A stretch of DNA of 44,330 nt, taken from a virus. Below, in pieces: positions 7,135-15,035 of this stretch (position 1 is its first letter; every line of letters begins with the position of its first letter). A program made the translations under genes and the position numbers. A model generated the notes under the pieces. It saw nothing but the letters and a program-made list of their open reading frames with translations. It did no database searches and had not been told where the DNA came from. The DNA lies in the IMG/VR virus record IMGVR_UViG_3300022745_000060, positions 1 to 44,330 of that record; one strand, given 5' to 3'.

Positions 7135-7165
7135 CAAAGATACAAAATAAATTCAAAAAAATCAA
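7135..7165 (-). promoter_or_regulatory. Leftward early promoter
   Basis: On the minus strand TTG (7165-7163), a 20-base spacer and TATCTTTG (7142-7135), a perfect Bacteroidota -7 box TAnnTTTG. Transcription should start near 7129, at the first hairpin of the leader of the replication operon. Confidence 0.75.
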
Positions 7166-7237
7166 TTCTTTCCGGCCTACATCGGGGTAAATCCGTTGAC
7201 GTGATCGCTGGCAATTACCCGTCTGTGGCCTGATTTG

Positions 7238-7307
7238 CCTTGGACAGGATCGAAATTATAATTCGATGTCGCCTTCCCTGACCTCGCTTAATTACGGCTG
7301 TCCAAGG
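7238..7307. other. Branched inverted-repeat fold of unknown role
   Basis: Perfect 10-pair outer stem CCTTGGACAG (7238-7247) with CTGTCCAAGG (7298-7307). It encloses a second hairpin ATCGAA/TTCGAT (7249-7254 with 7262-7267) and about 30 further bases. Either strand could fold. It could be a structured RNA or a cruciform used in control or replication; nothing decides between these. Confidence 0.5.
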
Positions 7308-7367
7308 ATGGAATTTTCTAAATTAAACTACCTGCCAATATCTTAAACGGGATTTCCCGCTTCTTTC

Positions 7368-7438
7368 AAAAAATCCCGGCAATACACCGGGAACTAACCA
7401 AACAACATCCTCATGATATAAAAAGTACTCAATGCTAG
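7368..7438 (-). ncRNA. Candidate ~70-base leftward small RNA or attenuated leader
   Basis: Starts a few bases after the promoter at 7475-7444 and ends at a hairpin CCCGG/CCGGG (7391-7387 with 7379-7375) followed on the minus strand by ATTTTTT. It contains a possible six-residue leader peptide (MRMLFG, ATG at about 7414) ending just before the hairpin. Could be a free small RNA or an attenuator for read-through into the replication operon. Confidence 0.45.
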
Positions 7439-7443
7439 TGACA

Positions 7444-7475
7444 CAAATCTACAACCTATTTTTCAAACCTGCAAA
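7444..7475 (-). promoter_or_regulatory. Second leftward promoter in control region
   Basis: Minus strand TTTG (7475-7472), 20 bases, TAGATTTG (7451-7444): a full match to the Bacteroidota promoter consensus. The next thing downstream is the terminated short RNA at 7438-7368. Confidence 0.65.
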
Positions 7476-7515
7476 CTTTTTGCGATAAAACTATAAAAAA
7501 TATAAAGATAGTGTG

Positions 7516-7585
7516 TATCTTTGTTTTGCAGAGTTTACGTTTTTCATACTACTGATGTAGGCCGGGCATCTGCGTCCGGTTTTTA
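7516..7585 (+). promoter_or_regulatory. Rightward promoter and leader with terminator hairpin
   Basis: -7 box TATCTTTG at 7516-7523; no clear -33 TTG at the usual distance. The leader has a hairpin CCGGGC/GTCCGG (7562-7567 with 7574-7579) followed by TTTTT, ending only about 10 bases before the ATG at 7596. Five loop bases (TCTGC, 7569-7573) are complementary to GCAGA at the transcript start (7528-7532), a weaker form of the pairing seen in the other two leaders. Confidence 0.5.
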
Positions 7586-7595
7586 AACCAAAAAA

Positions 7596-7808
7596 ATGAG
7601 TGAAACAGATAAATACATTGATGAAATAGTCAATGATTCATGCGATGAATTAATACCAGAGGATTACTATTCTATTGCTGCAAAATTAGCAATAGCAATG
7701 GCAATAAGTGATTTATCAAAGAGTATTGATCGCGCATTTGGAACACAGATAGATGGTGTCCCAGCTTTTTTAGAAAAAATATCAATGGTTTTAGAGAATG
7801 GCAAATAA
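7596..7808 (+). CDS. Small acidic hypothetical protein, first rightward gene
   Basis: 70 residues, beginning MSETDKYIDEIVNDSCDEL. Acidic N-terminus and a helical middle (YYSIAAKLAIAMAISDLSKSI). No family recognised. Its start follows a leader terminator, so expression may depend on antitermination. Confidence 0.7.
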   Translation: MSETDKYIDEIVNDSCDELIPEDYYSIAAKLAIAMAISDLSKSIDRAFGTQIDGVPAFLEKISMVLENGK

Positions 7809-8049
7809 CGGCTTAATCAAAAAGAAATCAATCGCCCTTACCGAGGCAACGCATGCTCGGTTGATGGAGGTGATTGGATTTTTGCAAATAAAGCTTGGAT
7901 CGAACGTGACAGCAAACCAAGCTCTTGAAAAACTGATAGATTTTTGGAGGTACGAACACAGTATGGATGTGGAAGAAAAACAGCCGGGTGTACTTGAGCA
8001 AATCTTTTTCTCTAATGCATTTGAGTCACCTGAAAACGAAACAAAATGA
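7798..8049 (+). CDS. Small helical protein, possible ribbon-helix-helix type
   Basis: 83 residues overlapping the previous gene by 11 bases. The stretch KSIALTEATHARLMEVIGF followed by VTANQALEKLIDFW resembles small ribbon-helix-helix DNA-binding proteins (short strand, two helices). This is a look-alike call without a search. If right it could be a regulator of the late operon. Confidence 0.6.
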   Translation: MANNGLIKKKSIALTEATHARLMEVIGFLQIKLGSNVTANQALEKLIDFWRYEHSMDVEEKQPGVLEQIFFSNAFESPENETK

Positions 8050-8315
8050 TAGGACTGCTTTTTTTTATCTTTGCTTCCATTCAATCCTACTGGCTGTATT
8101 GCCTTTGGGTTGCCTCGGATAATCACGCTGTCCGTATTGCCGCACTTGAGCATAACAAGCCAAAAGCGGTAGTACAAGCTCCGCAGCCAACGAAACCGGA
8201 AAGGCAGATTTTTGAAAAGCCAGTCATTCCGGGCGCAAAAGAGGTGAAGCCATTCCAGATTGGTGATGGAAAATTGAAGTTTGATGAAGAGAACCAAGTA
8301 GCTGAATGGATATGA
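8046..8315 (+). CDS. Membrane-anchored proline-containing protein
   Basis: 89 residues. An N-terminal hydrophobic segment GLLFFIFASIQSYWLYCLWV anchors the protein; the rest is extended and Pro/Lys-rich (QAPQPTKPERQIFEKPVIPG). It overlaps the gene before it and the lipoprotein gene after it (ATGA at 8312). A membrane protein directly coupled to a lipoprotein recalls spanin pairs, but there is no coiled coil and the location is at the head of the late operon, so this is speculative. Confidence 0.65.
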   Translation: MIGLLFFIFASIQSYWLYCLWVASDNHAVRIAALEHNKPKAVVQAPQPTKPERQIFEKPVIPGAKEVKPFQIGDGKLKFDEENQVAEWI

Positions 8316-8554
8316 AACAAACAATCATACTCCTCGCTATTCTACTTCAATCCTGTTCATCTGCATGGATCACCAGAATGTATGAGCGAGAATGCTTGGT
8401 TTATCTGGAAAATGGAATCTACATCAAGAACGCCCGCACAGGGTTGTGTTATCTTGTGGCGAATAGTTACAGGTCGATGAATGCGGTTTGTTTGCCCTGT
8501 GATAGCTTGAAAAATGAACGGGTTTTGATTTATCATCCTCAGGACAGGAAGTAA
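8312..8554 (+). CDS. Small lipoprotein
   Basis: 80 residues from the ATG at 8312, which overlaps the upstream TGA; the ATG two codons earlier is less likely. The signal peptide MKQTIILLAILLQSC ends in a lipobox-like LLQSC, so lipidation at Cys15 is expected. The mature part holds further cysteines (RECLVYL, GLCYLV, VCLPCDSL) that could pair in the periplasm. It may be the outer-membrane half of a two-gene unit with the membrane protein upstream. Confidence 0.65.
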   Translation: MKQTIILLAILLQSCSSAWITRMYERECLVYLENGIYIKNARTGLCYLVANSYRSMNAVCLPCDSLKNERVLIYHPQDRK

Positions 8555-8563
8555 CAACCTGCT

Positions 8564-8593
8564 TTGATTTTATCACTTTTTCGCGTAATTTTG
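8564..8593 (+). promoter_or_regulatory. Promoter of the methyltransferase gene
   Basis: TTG at 8564-8566, 19 bases, TAATTTTG at 8586-8593, a full match to the Bacteroidota consensus. The start codon at 8611 is only about 11 bases beyond the expected transcription start, so the leader is very short. Confidence 0.7.
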
Positions 8594-8610
8594 TACTAAA
8601 TTGGTTACAA

Positions 8611-9711
8611 TTGAAATTAATCGACATACTGCAAAATCCAGAAAACCCGCGAGTGCTACGGGATGAAAAGTTTGCAAAGCTAAAGCAAAGCATTCAAGAG
8701 TTTCCAAGAATGATGTCACTCCGGCCTATTGTGATTGACAACATGGGAATGATACTTGGCGGTAACATGCGTTACAGGGCTTTACAGGATTTAGGGTTTA
8801 AGGAAATACCGGATGATTGGGTTAAGCGTGCAGACGAATTGACAGCGGAAGAAAAACGGCGGTTTATTATTGCGGATAACGTCGGATTTGGGGAGTGGGA
8901 TTTTGACGAGTTGTCAAATAATTGGGATGTCGAGGATTTGGAGGCATGGGGGCTTGATGTGCCAGGGTTTGAAGATGAAAAACTTGAGGCACAAGAGGAT
9001 GATTATGAAGAACCTGAAAACATTCAAACAGATATTATTTTAGGCGACTTGTTTCAAATCGGCAAACATCGCCTTTTGTGTGGGGATAGCACAATAAGTG
9101 AAAACATTGAAAAAGTAACTCAAAGGGAAAGTGTTGACTTTATCTTTACTGATCCTGATTACTCAATGGAAGATGAAGGATTATTTTCCTGCTATGCAAA
9201 CACATTACAATTGAAAGCAAAAGCATCTTTGTGGGTTTGTGCCGACAAACAAGCTGTAAAACTTGCAATGAATGATTTTGAGAACTTTAGCAGCTTTTTT
9301 ATCCATGATTTTAAAGTACCTACATTGATATCAAACACAAGGGCAATGCAGCGCCACAATATGATTGTTTGCTTTGGTAGTTGTGCAATCAAAAATAGGT
9401 CGGACGGGTTTGCAACGATTGTGCCTATTGCTACAGAAAGAACACTTGAAAGTCACAAGGTTTTTAGAATGGCAAAACGGGTCGGACTGCCAGCGGCTTT
9501 TATAGATCATTTTACAGATGCAGGCAATATAATTGTTGATATTTTTGCGCATAGCGGTTCGACAATTGTTGCAGCGCATCAATTACAACGCGTGTGCTAT
9601 GCAATAGAAATTGACCCGCGTTACTGTTATTTAATTATTGACCGCTTGTTGAAGCTCGACCCTAGTTTAGTTGTTTTGAAAAATGGGCAACCTTATTCAA
9701 ATATTCCGTAA
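8611..9711 (+). CDS. ParB-domain DNA methyltransferase with altered catalytic motifs
   Basis: 366 residues from a TTG start: the ParB-like domain (residues 1-60, NPENPRVLRDEKFAKLKQSI, RPIVID, LGGNMRYRAL) begins at once and no ATG precedes it in frame. The methyltransferase half has the order expected for N6-adenine/N4-cytosine enzymes, catalytic motif first, then the AdoMet motif. The catalytic motif is TDPDYS at 180-185 instead of DPPY, and the AdoMet loop is IFAHSGST (about 311-318) instead of a FxGSGT type. It may protect phage DNA or be inactive. It lies just before the terminase, a usual place in such phages. Confidence 0.8.
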   Translation: MKLIDILQNPENPRVLRDEKFAKLKQSIQEFPRMMSLRPIVIDNMGMILGGNMRYRALQDLGFKEIPDDWVKRADELTAEEKRRFIIADNVGFGEWDFDELSNNWDVEDLEAWGLDVPGFEDEKLEAQEDDYEEPENIQTDIILGDLFQIGKHRLLCGDSTISENIEKVTQRESVDFIFTDPDYSMEDEGLFSCYANTLQLKAKASLWVCADKQAVKLAMNDFENFSSFFIHDFKVPTLISNTRAMQRHNMIVCFGSCAIKNRSDGFATIVPIATERTLESHKVFRMAKRVGLPAAFIDHFTDAGNIIVDIFAHSGSTIVAAHQLQRVCYAIEIDPRYCYLIIDRLLKLDPSLVVLKNGQPYSNIP

Positions 9712-9723
9712 AATTTCCGTAAC

Positions 9724-10032
9724 ATGGAACAAATGCGACCGGGTAGAAATGGAGGCAAATTAAAGTCTGGCGGGGCGAAGAACCAAGGCAGGAAGAAGAG
9801 TTTGCCCGCGCTTGACCTACTCATTGCCGAAGTGCTTTCAGACGAACAAAACGGAATGAGCGCAGCGGAGGCGATCCTAAAGGTAATGCGGCAAAAGGCA
9901 ATCAAAGGCGACTTAAAAGCGGCTGAAATGCTGCTTAACCGGGCATACGGGAAACCAAAGGAAAGCATCGAGGTTAAGGTAACAGAGGTTGAAATTTCAT
10001 TCGATGACAGCAATACCACAGGAGAGGAATAA
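9724..10032 (+). CDS. terS: Small terminase subunit-like protein
   Basis: 102 residues. The basic N-terminus (RPGRNGGKLKSGGAKNQGRKK) is followed by a helical region (GMSAAEAILKVMRQKAIKGD, LKAAEMLLNRAYGKPKE) typical of small packaging subunits in Bacteroidota phages. It overlaps the large subunit gene by 29 bases. It would recognise phage DNA and load it onto the large subunit. The call rests on helix pattern and position. Confidence 0.75.
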   Translation: MEQMRPGRNGGKLKSGGAKNQGRKKSLPALDLLIAEVLSDEQNGMSAAEAILKVMRQKAIKGDLKAAEMLLNRAYGKPKESIEVKVTEVEISFDDSNTTGEE

Positions 10033-11332
10033 GATAAAAATAACCATCAAGCCGCCAAAGCTTGCAGACTACCAAAATGCTTTCCTGAATTGCCCGCAAC
10101 GCTTTTCGGTCGTTGAAGCATCTACAAAGACGGGTAAAACATTTTCACACATTTATTGGCTTTTCCGGTTAGCTCACGGTCTTGATCCGGTATGGTACAC
10201 GGACAATGTAAAACCCGGTCAAAATTATTGGTGGGTCGCTCCGGTATACTCTCAGGCTAAAATTGCCTTTGCTCGGATGAAACGCCATATCTTAAACGCG
10301 CCGGGCTATAAATTCAATAACTCGGATTTAGCTATCACAACCCCAAAAGGAACAATCATCTCATTTAAGTCTGCCGATACTCCTGATAACCTTTATGGGG
10401 AAGATGTATACGGCGTTGTTTTTGATGAGTTTACCCGCGCCAAACAAGCGGCTTGGTTTGCCCTACGCTCTACCGTCACGTTTACCAAAGCCCCGGTTAA
10501 ATTCATCGGTAACTACACCGGGCAATCTAATTGGGGGCATAAACTCACTAACAAAGCCAAAACCGACCCAACCGAGTACGCCGCTTTCCGAGTAACTGCA
10601 TACGATGCCGTTCGTGCCGGCATCCTGGATGAAAAGGAAATTGAACAAGCAAGGCAGGATTTGCCACTTTCAGTTTTCACGGCGCTGTACTTGGCCGAAG
10701 GAGTAAGTGACGATTCAATTTTGTTTCCAGAAAAAGCACTGGAAGATATGTTTACCAATTCCTTTGTGCAAGAAATGGGACAAAAGTACATTACAGCAGA
10801 CATCGCCTTGCATGGCTCTGACCGCTTTGTTATTCGTGTCTGGCATGGATGGGTAGTAATTGCAACGTATGTGGTCAACAAGTGCGATGCTGACGAAGTT
10901 GAAAAGCTACTAAGGGAAAAGGCATTGCAATACAATGTACCACAGCGCAATATTGCATACGATGCGGACGGGGTAGGGGCATTTTTACGGGGGTATCTCA
11001 AAACGGCGCAACCGTTCAACAACGGGGCTGCTCCAGTACAGGATGGTAAGCACAAGATCAACTACCTACATTTGAAAGCACAGTGCTTTTACATGCTGGC
11101 AAAGAAGATCAGCGATAACGGTATTTATATCAAGTCAACCGAGTACAAGGAACAAACCGTTTTGGAGTTGGAAAATATCCGAAAGCACCACACGGAAAAG
11201 GACGGGAAGATAACAACAACACCAAAGGAGGCGGTTAAGCAGGTTCTTGGGTTTTCGCCTGACCTGGCAGAATCGTTGATGATGCGCATGGTATTTGAGT
11301 TGCCGATCAAGAAGTTTGCCAAAATGATGTAA
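10004..11332 (+). CDS. terL: Large terminase subunit (ATPase and nuclease)
   Basis: 442 residues from the ATG at 10004; an upstream TTG at 9989 is possible. Walker A is STKTGKT at about 40-46 and Walker B GVVFDEFTRA. The RNase H-like nuclease domain shows its acidic residues in TADIALHGSD, AYDADGVGAFL and FSPDLAESLMM. It drives DNA into the procapsid and cuts it. The STKTGKT form of the P-loop is common in this terminase group. The gene ends inside palindrome site 3. Confidence 0.93.
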   Translation: MTAIPQERNKIKITIKPPKLADYQNAFLNCPQRFSVVEASTKTGKTFSHIYWLFRLAHGLDPVWYTDNVKPGQNYWWVAPVYSQAKIAFARMKRHILNAPGYKFNNSDLAITTPKGTIISFKSADTPDNLYGEDVYGVVFDEFTRAKQAAWFALRSTVTFTKAPVKFIGNYTGQSNWGHKLTNKAKTDPTEYAAFRVTAYDAVRAGILDEKEIEQARQDLPLSVFTALYLAEGVSDDSILFPEKALEDMFTNSFVQEMGQKYITADIALHGSDRFVIRVWHGWVVIATYVVNKCDADEVEKLLREKALQYNVPQRNIAYDADGVGAFLRGYLKTAQPFNNGAAPVQDGKHKINYLHLKAQCFYMLAKKISDNGIYIKSTEYKEQTVLELENIRKHHTEKDGKITTTPKEAVKQVLGFSPDLAESLMMRMVFELPIKKFAKMM

Positions 11333-11381
11333 AATACCATGTTTTGGGTATTTCTACTATCAAAAAGTCGAGCGATATTTG
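11332..11381 (+). promoter_or_regulatory. Palindrome promoter, site 3
   Basis: AAATACC-ATGTTTTG-GGTATTT at 11332-11353, exactly 20 bases, then GATATTTG at 11374-11381. It starts on the last base of the terminase stop codon and drives the small gene at 11413. This is the only site reading rightward; spacing is identical to the four leftward sites. Confidence 0.75.
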
Positions 11382-11412
11382 TGTAATCAATAACAACAAA
11401 AACAATTGCGAA

Positions 11413-11640
11413 ATGAAAAATTCAATTATCTCCAACGCTGCAATAAATCGGATTATCACTGCTCAGAAAGCTCAGGGTTTCGGAAAGTGGAAACTCAATT
11501 TTAGCGTTGCACAAGCAAAAGCGGAGGGCTTGACTGAAAAGCAAGTTTCAGATGCACACCAAGCTTTTTGTGATTATCATGGAGTTGTTACTACTAAGTC
11601 CGAAATGGTTGAAGCTGTTTACGCTGCAATCGTAGGCTAA
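11413..11640 (+). CDS. Small hypothetical moron-like protein
   Basis: 75 residues from the ATG at 11413 (MKNSIISNAAINRIITAQKA); the longer frame from 11344 runs through the promoter and is rejected. Helical, with the segment VAQAKAEGLTEKQVSDAHQAF. No family known. It has its own promoter (site 3) and its own terminator, between terminase and tail genes, so it behaves like a moron under phage control. Confidence 0.75.
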   Translation: MKNSIISNAAINRIITAQKAQGFGKWKLNFSVAQAKAEGLTEKQVSDAHQAFCDYHGVVTTKSEMVEAVYAAIVG

Positions 11641-11671
11641 AGAATCTCGCAATTGAACTATTTTGGGTTAT

Positions 11672-11700
11672 GCCCCTAGCACTTTTGCAGGGGCTTTTTT
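11672..11700 (+). terminator. Intrinsic terminator
   Basis: GCCCCT (11672-11677) pairs with AGGGGC (11689-11694), followed by six T. It ends the small gene at 11413, and its T-run sits exactly 17 bases before a late -7 box. Confidence 0.85.
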
Positions 11701-11725
11701 ATTTTCCATAATTTCCTTATCTTGC
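11695..11725 (+). promoter_or_regulatory. Late promoter fused to terminator, copy 1
   Basis: T-run at 11695-11700, 17 bases, TATCTTGC at 11718-11725. The same spacing occurs at 15088-15118 and 23301-23331. It drives the gene at 11742. Confidence 0.55.
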
Positions 11726-11741
11726 CCTCAAATTCAACGAC

Positions 11742-12860
11742 ATGGCGCAAGTCAATCCGTACAATATTATTGCTTTTTACTCCTACCAACCGGGCTTCGA
11801 CGAACCCGCGCCACTGGTATGCGCCCCGTCGTTACTGTCGTTTCAAATCCGAAAAACCACAATCACCACAGTAACCGAGTTCGTTATCATTGCCGAGGAT
11901 GGAACAGAGCAGGACATGGACACCAGCAGGATAGAAACGGCTTGCACTACGTCATATGGTCACTTTGCCACGTACAAAGCCAATGCAGCCCCGGCTGGTT
12001 TGGCAGATGGGAAGTATCAATTCAAGGTTGTACTAGATTCAACTACTTACTATTCGCATCCATTTTGCGTAGATAGCCGATTCAATCAGATGTACGAAAA
12101 GGTGATTGATTACACCATTACCCAAAGCGTAGTTGATGAATATGTACTTACCTTTTCGTTCACTACCGCAATAGGACACGGACGGCGCACAATCACCTTT
12201 GAGCAGTCCGGTAATACAGTTAACCGTACAGTGTGGAGCAGTGCAAATGTTTCCACATTGACACTCACAGAGGCAGACGGTACAGGAAGCGTTTCGACCG
12301 TCATAACGTTCACTCACGAATTTGATGGATCAACTTGGGTACAAACCTGGGTACTTACTTTCAATAGCTCTGACGTGGCGGGTACAATCTCGTTCACCTT
12401 GCTGGAAGAATCGTACAACATCGCAAATGAACAATACTACTTCATCGCATTCACCAATGCCAACGACATACGGGATTTGGGGTTGTTTTATCAGGACGGG
12501 TACATTCAAAAACTCTACTTTAAAGGCTATCAACGTGCGCCGCTGGTTGTTCAAGAAACCCGGCAACAGGCCAACGCGAAGGGAACACCGTTTTTCAACA
12601 GCCAAACCATTGCCGAAAAATTCACAATGGACTTTGCGCCCGTTCCTGACTACTTAGCCGCTGTATTGAATGCACTGCAAAATCATTCCAGTGTGACCAT
12701 TTACGACACAATGACCGGGCAAGGAACAAGCATAGCAACCGGACGGCCTACGTTCGAGTTTACACCAGTTGAATCGGATGTCATTATAAAAGGAACATTT
12801 TCGTACGAAACCAATCGGGCTTTTGTAGCCTGTGAGGATAATATGGAAGTATGCGTTTAA
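11742..12860 (+). CDS. Putative virion structural protein (tail-associated)
   Basis: 372 residues, rich in Thr/Ser/Val and beta-strand patterns (TYKANAAPAGLADGKYQF, YDTMTGQGTSIATGRPTF), few charged helices, no signal peptide. The composition and the place between terminase and portal suggest a tail or adsorption-apparatus protein. It ends NMEVCV with the next gene's ATG inside the last codons (12851). Precise role unknown. Confidence 0.65.
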   Translation: MAQVNPYNIIAFYSYQPGFDEPAPLVCAPSLLSFQIRKTTITTVTEFVIIAEDGTEQDMDTSRIETACTTSYGHFATYKANAAPAGLADGKYQFKVVLDSTTYYSHPFCVDSRFNQMYEKVIDYTITQSVVDEYVLTFSFTTAIGHGRRTITFEQSGNTVNRTVWSSANVSTLTLTEADGTGSVSTVITFTHEFDGSTWVQTWVLTFNSSDVAGTISFTLLEESYNIANEQYYFIAFTNANDIRDLGLFYQDGYIQKLYFKGYQRAPLVVQETRQQANAKGTPFFNSQTIAEKFTMDFAPVPDYLAAVLNALQNHSSVTIYDTMTGQGTSIATGRPTFEFTPVESDVIIKGTFSYETNRAFVACEDNMEVCV

Positions 12861-13078
12861 CCGTTCAAGAGGCACTTGTTTATTTGTGCCTGCCAAATCA
12901 AATTGTATTACTGCATGACATTTTATCTATCCCAATGAAGGGTGAAATGGTTATTTTTAATGACGTGCATTTTGTTGTAGAATCGGTTATCAATCGGTTT
13001 GACTTGAGCCATGATGGAACGCTTGATTATAAAATTGATATTGTTTGTCAGCCTAAAAACATGGAGGTATGCGCGTAG
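12851..13078 (+). CDS. Small hypothetical protein
   Basis: 75 residues, beginning MRLTVQEALVYLCLPNQIV. The start lies inside the last codons of the previous gene. It ends NMEVCA, nearly the same C-terminus as the previous protein (NMEVCV), and the next gene again starts within that sequence. Beta-rich; unknown, probably virion-associated. Confidence 0.65.
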   Translation: MRLTVQEALVYLCLPNQIVLLHDILSIPMKGEMVIFNDVHFVVESVINRFDLSHDGTLDYKIDIVCQPKNMEVCA

Positions 13079-13302
13079 ATCAAGAGCAAAAGGAAGAACA
13101 AACGATGCAGGGCGAGTTTACGTACTTTACTTTAAACCCTGGCATTTGCTTTCAATACTCCATTGAAGCAAGAAACGAAAAGGCATTGACGTGTATTCGT
13201 GACTTAGTTTTCAAGATGGAACAAGACATTGCTTTAATTAAAGCAACTGAGTTTTACAATCAAGTTGAGCATATATTTGTAAACGACAATGTGAAATTCT
13301 AA
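13069..13302 (+). CDS. Small hypothetical protein
   Basis: 77 residues (MRVDQEQKEEQTMQGEFTYF), overlapping its upstream neighbour by 10 bases and sharing one base with the next start (TAATG). An internal Met at residue 13 could also serve as start. No family recognised; position suggests a tail-related accessory. Confidence 0.6.
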   Translation: MRVDQEQKEEQTMQGEFTYFTLNPGICFQYSIEARNEKALTCIRDLVFKMEQDIALIKATEFYNQVEHIFVNDNVKF

Positions 13303-15035
13303 TGAGCTACACAATTCACGGCACGTTCACCAGTGGCACAGTCGATTTAACCGCCTCCACCGTCTACCAGTCCCTCAATTTCCAGGACACACGGGACGAC
13401 AAAACAGGCATTTACCGCCGCGTGCTAAATACTGAATTATTGTTCGTGGGTGCAGCTTATCAAGAAATCATTGCCGAACGCGATTTAGGCACGTGTGACA
13501 TTCCTATTCAGATCAAGTATAACGGGGTAACGAAATACACCGCCAACATCAAACTAAATACCAGCGTAACCAATATCAACGAATTACTTTGCACCGTTAC
13601 CGCTAAACTTGATAGCAACGATGCTTACACCTGTTTTTTGAAGGAATACGACCAGGAAATAAACATTCTGGAAGGAACGACCAAGCACAGCATCAAGCCG
13701 TTTTTGGGTACAATCGAGATCAAAACCGTTGTTGAACCAGCGCCCGCAACCCCTGCAACATGGCCACTATCCAGCCCTCAAACAGCACAATCCAGTTTTT
13801 ACACATCGGCGCAAGGCTGGACGATTATCCGCAATGAAATTAACGGTGTAACGCAAGTATCACCATTTTTATACCGCGCTGAGGTAAACATTACCACGAC
13901 CTACGCCCGTGAATTTGTAGCAGGTAGTACTACTCCACCGGGTGATGGTTGGATAAGTGTAAGTGGAGGCTTTGCGCGGCGTATCTCCCGCGTATACAGC
14001 CCGGCGCGGTCATCTATTCTTGACCCAAACTCGAACCAGATTATCCAAGCATACGACGTTACTGGATTAGGTGAGGATTTTTCCGCCGTGAATATCCCAA
14101 ATGGTGTGCGGTTGAGTGATATTTTGACCACTTTTACCCCTTGCTTACTAACTGTTATTTCCGACTTTTTCGGTATAAACCCAGATAGCACAGCCCCAAT
14201 GAATACCCCATACACAGAAGCACTAGAAAACTTACAAGACCTACTTTACTTCCAGAAAAGCGACGTTAAGAGGCCAATAGCAAGCAATATTGCAACTATT
14301 GGTCGCACGTCGTTCAAGAAAATAATGTCCTGGTTAGAGGTAGAGTACAATTGCCGTTACCGGATCACAGGGAGTGAATTGCGCATTGAACACGTTTCGT
14401 ATTTCACTCAGGTCACCGGGCTTGATTTGACCGCTTCACCTTACTCTGATCAGATCGATGGGAAAATTTCAACCACGTATGACAACGCCGACGCGGCAAA
14501 ATCCGAACGCTGGGTATGGATGGAGACAGTAAGCCCAATGTTCACCTGCGAACCAATCCGGTACGATGCCGAATGCCTGCTTTCAGATGCCACGGAAGAA
14601 ACAACGTACATAGCCGAGGACTTGAACAGTGATGTGCTTTATATCCAGAGCAACCCCGATAGGGTAGATGATAAGGGGTTTGTTCCAATCGCTGCGTATC
14701 GGAACGGGTCGGATTACTACCTAGTCCAAGAGACAAACCTTGTCGACGGCAATCTCTACCCAAATTCACATTTAGCTTGGGCGAATTTACTTGCGCATTA
14801 CCACACGTACGAACGCCTCTACCCTACTGGGACAATGAACGGCGACCCGATCACGTTCGATTCATCACGACGGCGCAAAGTTGGAGAACAGATAGAAATC
14901 ATTTTATCGAATGCAAGTTTTTGGGATGTATTTGATCCGGGGAGTATGGTTGAAACGGCGCTTGGGGTTGGTGAGGTGAAGCGGTCGAGTTATGAGACTT
15001 TGACTTGCCAGTTGAGTTTGAATGTACGGTATTGA
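13302..15035 (+). CDS. Putative tail tip or baseplate structural protein
   Basis: 577 residues. A beta-rich N-terminal domain (YRRVLNTELLFVGAAYQEII, GVTKYTANIKLNTS) is followed by a region with SYFTQVTGLDL and a C-terminal part with SSRRRKVGEQIEIILS and VETALGVGEVKRSSYETLT. The last segment, with a strand-rich surface-property look, resembles tail-associated or baseplate proteins of Bacteroidota siphophages. No enzyme motif found. It closes the gene block before the terminator at 15070. Confidence 0.6.
   Translation: MSYTIHGTFTSGTVDLTASTVYQSLNFQDTRDDKTGIYRRVLNTELLFVGAAYQEIIAERDLGTCDIPIQIKYNGVTKYTANIKLNTSVTNINELLCTVTAKLDSNDAYTCFLKEYDQEINILEGTTKHSIKPFLGTIEIKTVVEPAPATPATWPLSSPQTAQSSFYTSAQGWTIIRNEINGVTQVSPFLYRAEVNITTTYAREFVAGSTTPPGDGWISVSGGFARRISRVYSPARSSILDPNSNQIIQAYDVTGLGEDFSAVNIPNGVRLSDILTTFTPCLLTVISDFFGINPDSTAPMNTPYTEALENLQDLLYFQKSDVKRPIASNIATIGRTSFKKIMSWLEVEYNCRYRITGSELRIEHVSYFTQVTGLDLTASPYSDQIDGKISTTYDNADAAKSERWVWMETVSPMFTCEPIRYDAECLLSDATEETTYIAEDLNSDVLYIQSNPDRVDDKGFVPIAAYRNGSDYYLVQETNLVDGNLYPNSHLAWANLLAHYHTYERLYPTGTMNGDPITFDSSRRRKVGEQIEIILSNASFWDVFDPGSMVETALGVGEVKRSSYETLTCQLSLNVRY

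Larger units (their letters stand above)
7007..7595. other. Control region between divergent operons, no protein gene
   Basis: 589 bases without a convincing coding frame. It holds the leftward promoter and leader (7165-7037), a branched fold (7238-7307), a second leftward promoter with a short terminated RNA (7475-7368), and the rightward promoter with its own leader terminator (7516-7585). GATGTAGGCCGG occurs twice in inverted orientation (plus 7554-7565; minus 7183-7172), so both divergent transcripts carry it. Confidence 0.6.

Noticed and set aside
11284-11296. ATGGTATTTG inside the terminase gene as another palindrome site
   Set aside because: Half-site only, in coding sequence, no matching arm.
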